Shown here: positions 26,395 to 39,014 of the stretch, piece by piece | Position numbering within the stretch: the first letter of the stretch is position 1 | How the letters are laid out: each line of letters starts with the position of its first letter | NCBI GenBank assembly: GCA_030141605.1 | Contig: JAQGDQ010000051.1 | Span: 434,001-498,000, forward strand | Length of the DNA: 64,000 bases | From: Tubiluchus corallicola | Lineage: Eukaryota; Priapulida; Priapulimorpha; Priapulimorphida; Tubiluchidae | Direction of reading: 5' to 3' | Position numbers and translations under genes: made by a program | Notes under the pieces: generated by a model | Databases searched by the model: none | What the model saw: the letters and a program-made list of their open reading frames with translations, nothing else | Told to the model about the DNA's origin: nothing

Positions 26395-27007
26395 AATTCG
26401 TTCTTTCCCTTTCAACAACATCTTAAGTAATCCTGATATAACTGTATGTCGAATCCTTGAATAAATGTTTACCTATCATGTATATAAAATACGAAAGTAA
26501 GATATGCAAGAATGTTAGTATAGCAGATATTATTCTTCAAGATTCTTCAAGACTTCGTATATTGAACTTATTCATTGTGGGGGTACATTCTGAGCAGATT
26601 TTGTAAACGAGAAAGAGCTTGTAAATTCACGAAATATAAGATAAGTTGATGTATTGCACAGCGGGAAATGAAAGACTAAAACTCAGAGATTGGGTTTAAA
26701 GTGTTATGTTATTTCATGAACAATGAATAATGCTATGCTAGCATATTACGAACATATTACGTACCTATTAATTGTTACACATCTATCTTTTACACACGTA
26801 TCATTTGTTGTATGATACTCTTAACATTACAGTCTTATGGAAAATTTCATTATTATCACCTCCAGTTGTTTAATTTTAAGGTATTCTGTTCTATTTTATC
26901 TTATATATTAATTTCGGTGGTATATAATATATATATATGGGTAATATATGGTATGATAATATATATATTATCTATATGTATGGTAATATATGGTACATAC
27001 GGTGCCA

Positions 27008-27034
27008 TTTATATATATATATATATATATATAT
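27008..27034. repeat. (TA)n microsatellite
   Basis: About 12 TA units, preceded from 26925 by AT-rich 'atatatat' and 'gtaatatatgg' words that form a loose short repeat. Confidence 0.9.
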
Positions 27035-27922
27035 GCCTACTCGAAACGGTAGAGAGGCCGCCTTGTAATCGCTGCAACTTTCACACCCTCGTTTAGACAT
27101 TTGTTTACAAACAGTGGTACAGTGTAATGTTATGTGATGTGTAAGCTGTAGTGTAAACTTTTTAGACGGCTGTAACACAGGCAAAACTTATTGTGTCATA
27201 AAAAAATAAATACGTCTAAGGAAGCATCAATCTGAAACACAAGGTACAGCGAATCAATTTACTTTTACCACAGGTGTAATTGATTTTATTGTCATCTAGT
27301 GCTTGCTATACCTGTTACTTGTAAGGTACGGATAATCACTGTGATAACTTGAATGTTTTAGAAATTTGATGTGACATTTGCCCGTTGGCTTTTGCTTTTT
27401 TAAACGACTTTCTCCTATGAGTTCTATTAACTAGCAATTTATTAAAATTGCCGTTCTAATGACGCCCTTTTTAGGTTGAAACTGAAAACAAAGTTCAATT
27501 GACGTTACTGTGTGAATCACAGATGGGATGCTATTACTATTTCTTCCTGGACATCTCATGAAGCGATAGTCTTTAATAACAATTAGCAACTCAACCCGCC
27601 ACCAGTAAATAGAGTATTTAAACTCAGCTTAGTATATTACTAAGCAACAGCACAATATTAAAATCTGCATGGTGTCTCGATTGAATCACTTATTACTGTC
27701 GTCTTACTTGCACATCAAACGCAAAGTGCGGAATCTCGTTCAGCGTGGAACCTAATTTGGAAAAACCGGTCAAATAGTCTAAATCGGCTTTGCTTTTGAA
27801 TGATATTACTTAGTATTAGTAAAAGCATAATGTTTTACCCAGGCTTTAAAGGTTAATAATTCAGTCTCTTAATTTTTTAAAGATATTACTGATAAGTTTC
27901 CTACATCTTTATTCGTTTTTAG

Positions 27923-28257
27923 GTCCTAGAATTCGAAGGCCAAAGACCAAAAAAGCCAATGAGAAGAGACCACGAACTGCATTTACAAATGAACAACTGA
28001 CACGTTTAAAGAAAGAATTCCATGAAAATCGCTACCTTACAGAACACCGAAGACAAGATCTTGCTAAAAATCTCAACCTAAACGAAAGCCAAATAAAAAT
28101 ATGGTTTCAGAATAAGCGGGCAAAAATAAAGAAAGCTCAGGGGATAAAGAATGGATTAGCTCTGCATCTGATGGCACAAGGATTATACAACCATTCTTCA
28201 TCTTCTCAAGCTGATTATCAATGCGATATTTCACATTCTTTTCAGAAAGACTGTTAG
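27923..28257 (+). CDS. en: Engrailed homeobox protein, exon 2 (homeodomain)
   Basis: This exon encodes residues 119-229 and the TAG stop. The basic EH3-like linker '[10 protein letters not shown]' precedes a full 60-residue homeodomain (about residues 132-191) starting '[13 protein letters not shown]'. Helix 3 reads '[17 protein letters not shown]', with Gln50 and Asn51, the sequence-specific DNA-contact residues of the class. The EH5 block '[20 protein letters not shown]' follows, then a 20-residue unique tail. There is no stop, frameshift or missing key residue. The acceptor is 'tttttag|GT' at 27922/27923. The protein is a nuclear repressor used in segmentation, neural and, in spiralians, shell-field patterning; those roles are family knowledge. 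At 229 residues it is much shorter than Drosophila Engrailed. Confidence 0.98.
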
Positions 28258-28464
28258 GAAACAATTCATCAAATGCACTTTATTCATTTTCAAACTGCTG
28301 GTTATATAACTGTTAATATATCTGTATAGTTAGTTTTAACTATTAAAGACATTCTGTAAGTATTTAAGAGAAGTATTTCTATAATGGAAAAAACAAAATT
28401 CTGTGCTAAAAGTGTTATGATGAGCTTCAATTCTGTTTTGATGGTATTATTCTTTCAATGTTTC

Positions 28465-28470
28465 AATAAA
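28465..28470 (+). terminator. en: Poly(A) signal of engrailed
   Basis: AATAAA lies 208 bp after the engrailed stop codon, within 'tttcaataaaattttaaac', and is followed by A-rich sequence. It would give a 3' UTR of about 230 bp. Confidence 0.65.
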
Positions 28471-28489
28471 ATTTTAAACAATTAGCAAA

Positions 28490-31400
28490 ACACAAACTAT
28501 TACCTAAGCTTTTTTAAGTCAGTTCATTACTCCTTAAATTTTCAAAGTGTGATGCGCTTAATAATGCAGTTTTCGTTGTTTGCATGCGCAGACGGTACCT
28601 AACGGGTTGCCACCCTGGAGAGCAACTGCGCGAGCATAATCACAGTAAAGCACATCAAGTCTTAACCCTTTGTCAAGGCAGATACACCTGTCATTAATGC
28701 ACTCCAAAAGTTGTGTACAAGTGCAAGGGTTTTTCAAATACCCATGTTATGGCTTCGTAATCAATGTTTTGGAAAGGTAGTCGTCAAATAATTAGTCTTT
28801 TACCTATGTTTTCATAACTTTGCATGCCACACAAGTGAGTGAGAATGGATGATAAATGCAAGGTCAGAAAGCTCATTCTTTTCGAAAATTGGTATTATGT
28901 CAGCAGAGAGCCAGATTTTGGGTAGATGCTAGTTGCAAAGGACACCTCAAAAATAGTAGAAAGTGGAACGCACAATTTAGAGGCCAGTTTAGCAACAAAA
29001 TGGTAATTTGTCAGGAGTGTGATTGATTTAGAATTCAACTTTTTGAACACTATACACAACGAGTGATGAAAAGGTTATGACGATGATGACGATGATGCAG
29101 GTATCATAATGGACCCAATCACGAAATGGAAAAAAGGTGACAACCGGTTATCAATAACATAATTTTCAGAAAGCACACGAGATGAAATATTATGCTCAGA
29201 TATACAACAAATCCTCAATACGTCACAGAGCAGTACAGAATCGACTATTTCGAATGACAATGCAAGAAGACAAAAACAACTTATCCATTACGAACTGTTA
29301 TATTTTACTCAGGATCAGCTAAGACTCTCTGTCCCACCGACAAAGATGCAGCAAGGATTATGAATTTTTATGGCGAATAAATGGAGAACAATACTGCTTG
29401 AAGCGAAGAAACAACTTTGTAAAATTTTCATTAACACTAACAACTACAATAGTGAAAACAAACCTGAAGCATTTAAGAGTCGTGTTGAACCGACGGAAAA
29501 AATCATTGTCAGTCTTTGATGTTTTGCATCTTCTTCACCATAGACGGCGGCTGACCTATGGTAAGGTTTGCAGCATACACTCGTACTCCCTTGCTCCACT
29601 GATGCCTTTGCCTTAACGAAGCAAGTTGCCTTACCAAGAAATGAAATGGAAGAATTTGAAATGACCTATGTTAGAAGAGTAGAATTGGTGGGGGCACTGA
29701 ATGTAGCCAGTTTTCCAACACCGGACACTGCACAGAAGCCAACCAGTGATTACGACGATGCAGGCTACGGTCACACCTACGTATGCAGATATTATAACAA
29801 AACCTAATACCTCCGTAGAAATATCAAACCTGTCCGTGCAGGTTGAATAGTGGTATAAACGAGTAATGAATAGAATCAAAGAGTTGCCATGCAGGCCAAA
29901 AAAGTTATGATGGGAAAAGCTCCAAACGCGTAAGTGCAACGGTTAATGGCACAGGTGGTGCTAATATTTCAAATCTGCGTGCTTCACGCCCTCGAGCAAA
30001 TACTTTCTTCACGAGGCTATGTCCTGATATGACAACTTGAGAACGTGAAAACTCACATAATGAAAAAGAACAAATAACTGTTGAAATCGAAAGGAAAGCA
30101 GATCCCTGCGTACTCGTCTTTTGTTATCTCTAGCTACCGTGATGAACAGAGCACATTACATATTCTAATATTTGGTATGAGGGGCCGAATATTGCCCGGC
30201 GTTGATGAAACGCGTTCTTCAAGTCAATGTGCACAAAGGTTTAACAGTGAGGACGCAAGAAAAATGACGCATGGAACTGTTGTCAGAAAATCAAAAAAAT
30301 TTCTGAAAATTGCCGATTTTTTTTCGAAATCCCATGCAGCAAGAAAGTTCGTTTCATGGTGCGGTGCATGCGTTATTTTTCGTTTCGACGTATATAGCCA
30401 TCGCTGCTACATTAACGAAACATAAAATCGTCTTTATGTTAAAAGAAAGGTTAAGTCTCATAATTTTACGCTGCAATATGTTAATTGTGGTTCGTTAGAC
30501 AAGAAAGAAGTAATTGAGTAGTTAAATGTAGTATTTCTACTATGCGACCATTTTCCTTGTGAGGAGGACGCATAGCTTCTAGCTGGCAGTAAAATTCCTC
30601 ACGAAGAATTCCACGAGGAATCTTCCCTGCGAAATGTCAGTGTGAAATGCGCCATAGAAAACAATGTGTTCTATTTTCATGAAGAATGCCGCAAGAATGC
30701 TCTTTTTCTACGAGCAACTTCGCCGCGCGTCCTCACAGTGAAATGTGCAGGTCAAGTTAACTGTTCCTGCATCTTTGATGGATATGTGTTTGTATAACGT
30801 ATATTTACCACTTGAATGCCCGGATAATGTAGATGATTTTCATTATAAGTAAAGGCAATGACGGGTGCAATACAGTTTTGTTCGATAGAGCTAACTCTAA
30901 TCAAATCAATCAGTATAAGCAATTAACTGACGATATGCTTAAAAATTTAAATGCGCCAAATTAGCTACTTTTATATAAAAATACGAAATGTTCCGATCCA
31001 CACCGTAATTATTTACTTGATAATTTTTATGATAATTTGTGTTCTGACTTTCAAACTGTATCTAGTTACGTTATTCCAACCAGCTCAACAGACGGCAGCA
31101 GGAGAGATGTATCGTCCAATTGTAATTCCATTAAGAGAGAAGCCCAATATGTAGCAGATTACTATCCGATTATTATGACATCGTCTTCCTTCAGCAAACA
31201 ATGCTCTCCTTAGGGAAAAATCTTATTTCGTAAAATAATAACATACATACTGATTTTTATACTAGAGATGTTTCGCCCTGAATTACTCTTTGTGTCTTAT
31301 TATGGGTTCGTCCCCAGAACAGTCTTTCTTATCATATTATGGAAGAGATGTAGAGATCAAAATCTTACCGAACGAATATCGCATAATAGACATTAAACTA

Positions 31401-32639
31401 TGGATGTTTTGTACATTGTTTAGCTCACTTATTACTGTATGAAAAATATCAATGAATTCCAGTTTTTTTTAGAAGTAAACGCTTCTATATTAATTTGAAA
31501 ATTGTCCATTTAGCTATACGTCCTTTTTAATGCACGTCCTGACAATTATTTTGGACAAGTTTTCACTGAAATATTCAGTCAAGGCAATTTTATATTAGAA
31601 GATTGCATTAGATTACTAGAAACCACATTTATATTGAAGTGCAGGCGGTACCTCGCCGATAAGGGCTAAAACTATCCAGGTTAGTCGGGTATCAGCAGAT
31701 GCGGAGGCCAAGCAGTATATAACTCTTCTAACATCCATCCACGAAACAGAATGATGTGTAGGAAAAACGATACCCTTATTTGCAAATCACATGAAGTGGA
31801 TTAAGAAATGATAAAATACACTGTTTTACATAGAGTTTACAAATTACTTATAAGTGGTAATGTAACAATAACACTAGGTTTCTGGATATTGTGAATATTT
31901 GGGGCCCAAGGTACATCATTTGCAGCGTTAATAATGCCCAAGGCAAAGCAAGGAGGGCGGCGGGGTGATACCCGAGGGCTGCAAATGAAAGACTGGGGGA
32001 CGTAAATGTTCATGATATCCAAGAAAACTGGTGTTATTACTGTTATTATTAATGCTAACTTCTTTCAGAACAGGATAGGCTTTTTGGAAAACGTTTCTGT
32101 AAAATAATTATACTTAGATGTCATTTACCGTTTAATACCTTTAGAACAAGTGATTTCTTTTTTGCAACTGTTTGGGCATGACTGGAAAAAATAAGCACTC
32201 TCGCAGAAAGAGGACAAAACGGTCCATAAAATGCTGAAGGTTTTGTTGGGACAGATGTCCACTAGACGAAACGGAGGGGTGTATTTCAAAGTTTTTTTTC
32301 AACCCCCCAAAGCTGCACACTATTTGGAACATTTACTGTCTTTGAGTTCGAGAAATTTCGCGGCTGTTCCAGACATTGTTGTCACCCGCCGTTCTACAGT
32401 GTTATAGATTTTACAAATAAGTGCTGTTATTATTATCTGAGAAGCAGCAAACAAAACTATGTAGAATGTCCGTGCATTATTGATCATTGGTAGATAGATT
32501 AAGAGCATTTATTATAACACACAGTTTCTACTTTGTGCAAAATGTTCTGAATGTTTTACTGTGATACCGTACTATTGGTGTTGGTGCTGTAGGTGTCATC
32601 ATTGTTGGCGTCATCATCATCATCGCCATCAACATCATG
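28490..32639. other. Intergenic region downstream of engrailed, unassigned
   Basis: I recognise no gene or transposon domain in these 4.1 kb. Points seen: a (GAT)n-like run near 29083; a segment from 28860 to 30490 with several 60-115 codon frames on both strands but no domain; and a GC-richer patch at 30560-30750 with mirrored words ('cctcacgaag', 'ccacgaggaatc', 'gcgcgtcctcacagtg') that looks like the end of a decayed DNA transposon. Confidence 0.4.
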
Positions 32640-33003
32640 ATCACCATGTGATGTGGTGGTGGTGATGTGCTGTGGATGGTGTGTGAGGGGTTAGTGGAGT
32701 AGTGTGGGTGGTGTGGTGGGTGTAGTTTAGTGTGGTCTGGGTCGTGTGGTGTTGATGATGTGGTGTGGGTGATGTGGTGTGGATAATCTGGTGGGGTGGT
32801 AGGGTGTGGGTGGTGTGTTTGTGTAGTGTGGTGGGTGTGGTTTGTTGTGAGTGGTGTAGTGTTGGGGTGTGGTGTGGTGTGGTGTGGGTGTTGTGCTGTG
32901 AGTGGATCGGCGGGTTGGCGTGGTGTTGTGTTGTGTGGGTGGTGTGCTACGGTGTAGGTAGTGTGGTGTTGTATAGTGTGGGTGGTGTGGTGTAGTGTGG
33001 TTG
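32640..33003. repeat. GT/GGTGTGG-rich minisatellite
   Basis: This is a purine-poor array of shifting 'gtgtggtggtgt', 'gggtggtgtg' and 'tagtgtggt' words over about 360 bp, preceded by (CATCATCAT)-like sequence from 32595. The 178-codon minus-strand frame rich in His, Thr and Pro is a translation of this repeat and not a gene. Confidence 0.9.
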
Positions 33004-33084
33004 TTAGTTCATGCCCAAAATTCTTTTGCGGGGTTTGGCTAGTTTTGTAATAATTAGATTCCATTGTCTTTTTCAGTAGAGCTC

Positions 33085-33250
33085 TACTCTAGCTAATGAC
33101 GACGGTCTGTAAATGGTCATTAATGTCCTTTATTAATGACGATGGGGCGTTATTAGCATTAACACCCCTTGCTATTTATTGACGATGAGCTGCGAGTTAT
33201 TAATCGTTGAAGCTCCCTATCCGGTTCATTTACGACTCCCATTGTTAAAA
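33085..33250. promoter_or_regulatory. Possible cis-regulatory block rich in TAATGACG
   Basis: Within 165 bp there are 'ctaatgacgacgg' (about 33093), 'tcattaatg' (33117), 'ttaatgacgatgg' (33134), 'ttattagcattaac' (33151), 'ttattgacgatg' (33176) and 'ttattaatcg' (33198). The clustering of ATTA cores with GACG, in DNA that has no repeat partner in the window, suggests homeodomain/bZIP-type binding. It is about 4.8 kb downstream of engrailed. The function is inference. A degenerate tandem repeat of 40-bp period is the alternative. Confidence 0.3.
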
Positions 33251-33410
33251 TAAAGCTCGATTTCAGAATGTGAAGGTGCAAAGAATGTTCTTCGTGTTGG
33301 TTATAATAACAATTATTTAATAACAAGACTGTTGCAGTTAAACAAAAGAAAACATCTATTCACACAAAAATTTAGCTTAAATACAGCAAATACAGAAATG
33401 CAAATGATCG

Positions 33411-33730
33411 TAGGAAAGTTTGGTACAAGTAAGTTTGGCACATATAAGTTTTGTAGAGATAATTTTGATACAGGTAAATTTGATTCTAGGAAAATGTGGT
33501 ATGGTAAATGTTTGGTACCAGGATTGTTTAGTACTAAGACATATTGGTACTTTTTTATTACTAGGAAAATATGGTACGAGGAAAATTTCATACTAGGAAA
33601 ATTTGGTACTGGAAAATTTGGTGCTGAACGAAAAAGAAAGCAGTTCTTTATCTCAGTATAAGATATTGTTTCAACGAGAAAATAATTAAGTTTATTCAGT
33701 GGGGAGGAAATTTGGTGCTAGGAAATTGTG
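33411..33730 (+). repeat. Array of degenerate 16-bp unit (left side of element 3)
   Basis: About 13-18 units of the type 'ggaaaatttggtacta' run in one direction, with drift such as 'taagtttggcacata' and 'gaaaatatggtacgag'. Reverse-complement units occur at 41117-41168, on the far side of the BEL/Pao element. I read the two arrays as the two ends of one foldback-like element into which BEL/Pao inserted. The open frames on both strands here come from the repeat. Confidence 0.6.
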
Positions 33731-34434
33731 GTTTTTATACATTACAACCGTTTATTATTGAACTTCCAATGAGGTCTGGGCAAGGCGGTGTCATATCAAA
33801 AGGGCCGACATACGGTGCGTGTGTGACCTTGACGTGGATACCTGGAAGTTCGCTAGCTGAACAGCTGACTGCTGGAAAACGTTATATTGCTTTGCAATGG
33901 AGCATCGACGGGAAAACTTTCTATACCGTGTGAATTCTACAGCATAGGACAGACAAGTTTGAAGTTTATTTTCTATGAACATTTACTTGTGTTATTATTC
34001 ATGTTTTATTGTTTGCTCAAGTTTATTCTTTTATCAAGTTTGCACTGATTAGCCTAAGTCAGCTCTTGTGAGTATCAGTACGAAGTATTTAGTATAAATT
34101 ATATTTACAATGTTTAATTTCCTTTTATGCAAAGGTGTTCATTTGATTATTTGAATTTATATGAGCTCTATAGTAGTGAAGCCTACATTTTTTACAGCCC
34201 TGCTGAAAATTAACTGCCAAGTATTTGATTTTTGCTGATGGTTTGGTTAGCATTGTTTGCTAGTTGTTAACGCTTAACTGTTTTTGTTAATTATTGCCGA
34301 GAAAGTTAAGTTTTCTATTATAATGGATCCTAGCTTAAATATTAATAATTTAGGCTTTGAAGTTTGTTTGATAAGTTGAACTTTAACTTGCAAATTTTGC
34401 TAAACACGTTTTGAGAAATATTTGTACAGGCACA
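33731..34434 (+). other. Sequence before the BEL/Pao gag, 5' LTR not seen
   Basis: A 5' LTR is expected here, but I find no match to the presumed 3' LTR that starts at 40423 (TGTTGCAGGTAC). Either the 5' LTR is lost or it has diverged beyond recognition by eye. The 73-codon frame at 33712-33933 has no recognised domain. Confidence 0.4.
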
Positions 34435-36471
34435 ATGTCAGTTGAAATGGAAGAGATGAAACGGAATAAGACAGCAAGGTCTAATGCTAAGAGACAGATT
34501 ACGATGAAGTCAAAAAGGCTACAAAATTGTATTAAAGCAGAAGAACCTGTGGAGGAAATCAGACAACTGTTCAGCGAGTTAGGAACTTTGTATACTGATT
34601 TTCTGCAGATTCATCGGGCGTTTCATTTACTTTTAAATGACGCTGGTAAAATTACATCACAGACTTATGCTGATGAAGTTAAGAATGATGTAACCACAAT
34701 AATAAATACTGCCAAAGATTATATTGGTATACTGCAACTTGTCACTGCAGATGATTCTTGTGCTACTGCTAACTTTGATACAGAGGCTGGTGATATTTCC
34801 AAAATTCCAGTTTCAGGCTTGTTGCTAGAGGGCGCACCACCTGTCCATGCTTTGAATGTGGAAGACACAAATGTTAGCATTACTAATAGTGCTTGCAGCG
34901 TGACATCATCTGGAACTGAAGTCAGTCGTAAAGATTTCGGCGGTGCTCGACCAAAGACACCCATGCAAAAGATGTTACCAAGCAATCCCCCTTCAGCTGT
35001 ACCATCTAAGAAGGTTACAGTATCTAAAGGGTCTTCTTCAAAGAAGAGCAGTTTGAGTAGCATCAAGGCAAAAGCAGCAGCTAAGAAGGCAGCACTTCTT
35101 GCTGAATCTAATATGATAGATGCTCAGAAAAAGCTGGATCAAGAGGAACGTGACCTTCATAGAAAGCTTAAACAGGAGAAACTTGACATTCAGGAGAAGA
35201 TCAAGCAGAGTGAATTTGACCTCAAACAAAAGCGCAAGAAGCTTGCACTTGAAGCAGAGCTTGCAAAGGCGCAGGCCCAGGAAAATGTAATTGCTGAATT
35301 GGAATGTGCATCACAGTTGTCTCCAGAATCTGTAGCTACCAGAGAGAAACAACAGCGTGTTTTGAGATGGGTCAATGAGCAACCTGAACCTATGGCTGAT
35401 CCAGAGCCTGAAGCCACCCATTTTGGTCTTAACCCATTGGTACCTGAATGGCAGCCGCAGCAAGTTACTCAACCAATTGATGCTCCAAGAATTTCTTCGC
35501 AGCATGTTTCTTCAGAAAGGCAGCCCCGCACAAATTTTGCTCCTCATCATTTAGCAGATATGTTTCATCTTATGTCATTGCCTAGACCGGATATAGTCAA
35601 ATTTACTGGAGATCCCATTGAATATTGGACTTTCATTACTTGTTTTCACAATGCAATTGGAAACAAGCCAATTGATGACAGTGCGAAGCTGAACCATCTG
35701 CTGCAGTCTTGTGCAGCAGAAGCCTATGAGTCAATCCGTTGTTGTGCTATGACCGGAGGAAGCAGAGGCTATGCAGAAGCTTTAAGGATCTTGAAAGAGA
35801 GATTTGGTGATAATCATCAGATACAGGAGATTTGGATGAAAAGACTGACTGAAGGACCACATATTAAACCACAGGATGCCAAAGGTTTGCTAAAACTTGC
35901 TGATGACTTAAATAATGCTAGAGTGACCTTGCAAGCTATGGGAAAAATGAATGAAATGAGCACTACTCGCAGCATGGCTGATATAGTTAGACGTTTACCA
36001 TACCATCTTCAACGCAAATGACCCAAATGGCGCACCAAAGCCATAGAACATTTAACAGAATTTGGAAGGTATCCTGGTATTGACATACTATCATCGTTTC
36101 TGATGAAGGTAGCAAGAGAAATGAATGATTCAGTCTTTGGACTTTGTGAGATGAAAGAGTCTAAGCTGCCTACCCGCAAGGAAAAGGGGAACATTACCAA
36201 AAGTTTTAGCTACACTGTTGCCAATACAAAGGCGGTCAAAAGGAAGACATCCTTTCCTGAGCAATCTCAGTTTGTGAGAATATGCCCTCAGTGCACTGGC
36301 AATCACAATTTAGACAAGTGTAAAAGATTCATGGAGCTAGATGCCGAGAATAAAACAAAGCTTGTTAAAGAAAAGAAGTTATGTTTCAACTGTTTAAAGG
36401 CTAAACATTTTTCCAGAAGATGCAATCGCCCAGGTTGTGCAGTGGAGAATTGCAATATGAAACATACATGA
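34435..36471 (+). pseudogene. BEL/Pao retrotransposon gag
   Basis: The frame runs from ATG at 34435 to a TGA at 36019 and then continues in the same frame to 36471. Residues about 210-290 form a charged Lys/Glu/Gln coiled coil. A DUF1759-type gag block follows (starting 'LPRPDIVKFTGDPIEYW', about 34.58 + 1 kb). After the internal stop there is a Cys/His zinc knuckle ('CPQCTGNHNLDKC' and 'CFNCLKAKHFSRRC'). The product would form the particle and bind element RNA. The in-frame TGA at 36019-36021 is a single disabling change. The coding region is otherwise intact over 2 kb, so this part of the element is not ancient. Confidence 0.9.
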
Positions 36472-36478
36472 GGCCTTC

Positions 36479-36679
36479 ATGTTGGACAAGTCTGATGCTC
36501 AACAAAATGAGAAGAAGCTTACTGAGGCAAGTAGTTGTGCCTGCAAGTCAATGCAGACTTCTACAAGAACTTCTTTGCCTGTTGTTACAGTTTTTGTCAA
36601 AACATCTGAACATGCCAAGGAAATGGTTACTCATGCTTTGTTAGACCCTGGCAGTAACAAGTCATTTTGTTCCCGATAG
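36479..36679 (+). pseudogene. BEL/Pao aspartic protease remnant
   Basis: In another frame than gag, 'VTHALLDPGSNKSFCSR' resembles the active-site loop of BEL/Pao retropepsins, although the residue after Asp is Pro. The frame stops at 36677-36679 and degenerates up to about 37040, so the protease and its linker to reverse transcriptase are broken by stops and frameshifts. Confidence 0.75.
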
Positions 36680-37044
36680 TTAGTTGAGAAGCTTGGCCTG
36701 CAAGGACACGAGCAGAGTTTGTCATTATCAACTTTGAATAATGGGTCAATTGTTAAGGCACTGGAAATATCTCTGTATGTCAGTCCGACCAGTTGGCAAA
36801 CCAGTTGATAGAGAAGTCATTTATCTTTCTAAAGTTTATGCCTTGGAGAAATTTCCATCTTTGCTGGATAGTGTGGTTACCAGTTCAGATGTATGTAGTT
36901 GGGAGCATTTAAAGAATTTACGATTAGCTAACATGAGACCAGCAGAAGATTGGTCAAGACTGTGCTCATGCATTTAAGCCTCTGCAAGTAAAGGCAGGGA
37001 ATTCCGGAGAACCATATGCTGTACGGACGCCACTGGCCTGGGTT

Positions 37045-38972
37045 GTGAATGGACTTCATAATCTTGATTCTCAGAATTTGAATGCTGTCGTCAATGTCGT
37101 GCAATCTGATGAAGACTTAACAAACCAAGTGAAAAGATTTTGGGGAGTTGATTCATTGGATAATGTCGACCAGCGCAGTATGTCACTTGAGGACAAGGAA
37201 GTGCTAAATGTGTGGGACAGTTCAGCGCAACAGATTGCTGGGAAGTGTCTTCAGTCATTAAAGTACCGGCTCTCAAAGGACCCTGAGCTGCATAAAAATA
37301 TACATTACGCATGAAGGAGCTTCTAGAAAAGGGTTATGCAGAGAAAGTTGCAGCATGTGACTTAGAAGGAACACCTGGATTTGTGTGGTATCTCCCGCAT
37401 CATGGTGTAGTAAATCCAAATAAGCCAAAACTTCGCATTGTCTTTGATTGCTCCGTCCTGTTTGAAGAGATTTCTTTAAATAAAGCTGTCAAACAAGGGC
37501 CCGACTTGACAAACGGTTTGCTAGCTGTTCTCATTCGATTTCGGGAAGGCCCTGTCGCACTTATGTCTGACATAGAGGCCATGTTTAACCAGGTTGTAGT
37601 ATCCAAACATCATCGTGATGTTTTGCGGTTTTTGTGGTACCCAGATGATGACTTGACAAAACAACCACAGGTCTACAGGATGACAAGGCATCTTTTTGGA
37701 GGCAATTGGAGCCCCAGTTGTGCTACATATGCTTTGCAGAGAACTGCCCTGGATAACATTCACGAGTTTGACAGCAAGATTACTGATGCAGTGCTTCATG
37801 ATTTTTATGTTGACGACTGTTTTAAGAGCTTTTTGACTGATGATGATGCCACTGAGTTTGTAGATAAATTGACAGAGTTGTTAGCCCGTGGTGTATTCCG
37901 TATAACTAAATGGATTAGCACTAGTATCAAGGTACTTGAAATGGTTCCTGAAGAGGATAGAGCTGAATCTGTTCGAGAAATTGGCATTTCAAAAGGTTCC
38001 TTGCCATTAGAAAGAGCTCTGGGCTTACGTTGGAATGTGGACAGAGATGAACTTTGTGCCCAAGCCAAGTTAAGGGAGAAGCCACTCACAAAGCGAGGTT
38101 TATTGAGTGTTCTTTCTTCCGTGTACGATCCTTTGGGTCTAGCCTGTCCTGTTACACTTGTAGCAAAGAAGCTCTTTCAGCAAGAAAGCAGACTAAAGAA
38201 AGAATGGGACAGCCAGTTGTCTCCTGATGTTCAATACCACTGGATTAACTGGATGAAGCAAGCTACAAATTTAGATCAGTTTGGTGTTGAGAGATGCTTC
38301 ATGCCAAAGAACTTTGGACATGTGCTGAGATGTGAATTGCATGTCTTTGGAGATGCATCTGGGGATGCTTATGCTGCTGTGGCATATATGCGGCTTGTGA
38401 ACGCTGATGAGAAGATACACTGCTGTCTTGTTTTGGCCAAAGCACGGCTAGCTCCCATGCATAGAATGACTGTTCCTAGGCTAGAGCTATCGGCAGCTGT
38501 ACTTGCTGTTAAGATCGGCCAGTCAATCTCGCGTGAGTTGAGAACCGACATAGATGAGACCTGGTACTGGACTGATAGCAGTATAGTTCTGGGCTACATA
38601 CACAACAATGATAAACGCTTCAAAACGTTTGTAGCTAACAGGCTAGGTATTATACATGAAGCTTCTATGCCTTCTCAATGGCACCATATCAGAAGTGAGG
38701 ACAACGTTGCTGATGATGCTTCAAGAGGCTTGTCAGTTGATGAACTACTTCAGCAGAAAAGATGGATTAATGGTCCTGAGTTTTTGTGGTTGCCAAAATC
38801 TGAATGGACAGAAGTCGAGGTAAAAAATTTGCATCATCCAGAAATGGAAATCAAGCGTGAAAGTGTCAAGAAAGCTGCATCATGTGGTGCAGTAGAAGCT
38901 GAGTCGGATGCTTTAGAAAATATGTTTAAGAGGCACTCGTCGTGGTACAGGTTGCGAAAATCTGTTGGCTGA
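37045..38972 (+). pseudogene. BEL/Pao reverse transcriptase and RNase H
   Basis: A short N-terminal piece (37045-37314) is followed, one frame over, by a 553-codon frame from 37311. The latter has 'KLRIVFDCS', 'MSDIEAMFNQV' and the catalytic 'FYVDDCFKS' of Pao-type reverse transcriptase. Then come the linker 'GLRWNVDRDEL', 'SVYDPLGL' and the Pao RNase H with 'FGDASGDAYAAVAY', 'RLELSAAVLA' and 'WTDSSIVLGYI'. All key acidic residues are visible. It ends in a TGA at 38970, but the same frame goes on as integrase at 39015, so that stop lies inside the original polyprotein. Confidence 0.93.
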
Positions 38973-39014
38973 ATCCTGCGGCTGCGGAACATTTTACTGA
39001 GCAAAGCAGGAGGA

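Noticed and set aside
28860-30498. Several 60-115 codon frames that could be exons of a gene downstream of engrailed
   Set aside because: Frames lie on both strands and overlap each other, without recognised domains or convincing splice sites.
32528-33064. 178-codon minus-strand frame rich in His, Thr and Pro
   Set aside because: It comes from the GT-rich minisatellite. An overlapping opposite-strand frame of Val/Trp/Gly is also open, as expected for a simple repeat.
33313-34434. Possible 5' LTR of the BEL/Pao element (a TGTTGCAG word occurs near 33330)
   Set aside because: Only eight bases match the start of the presumed 3' LTR, and the following sequence is unrelated.
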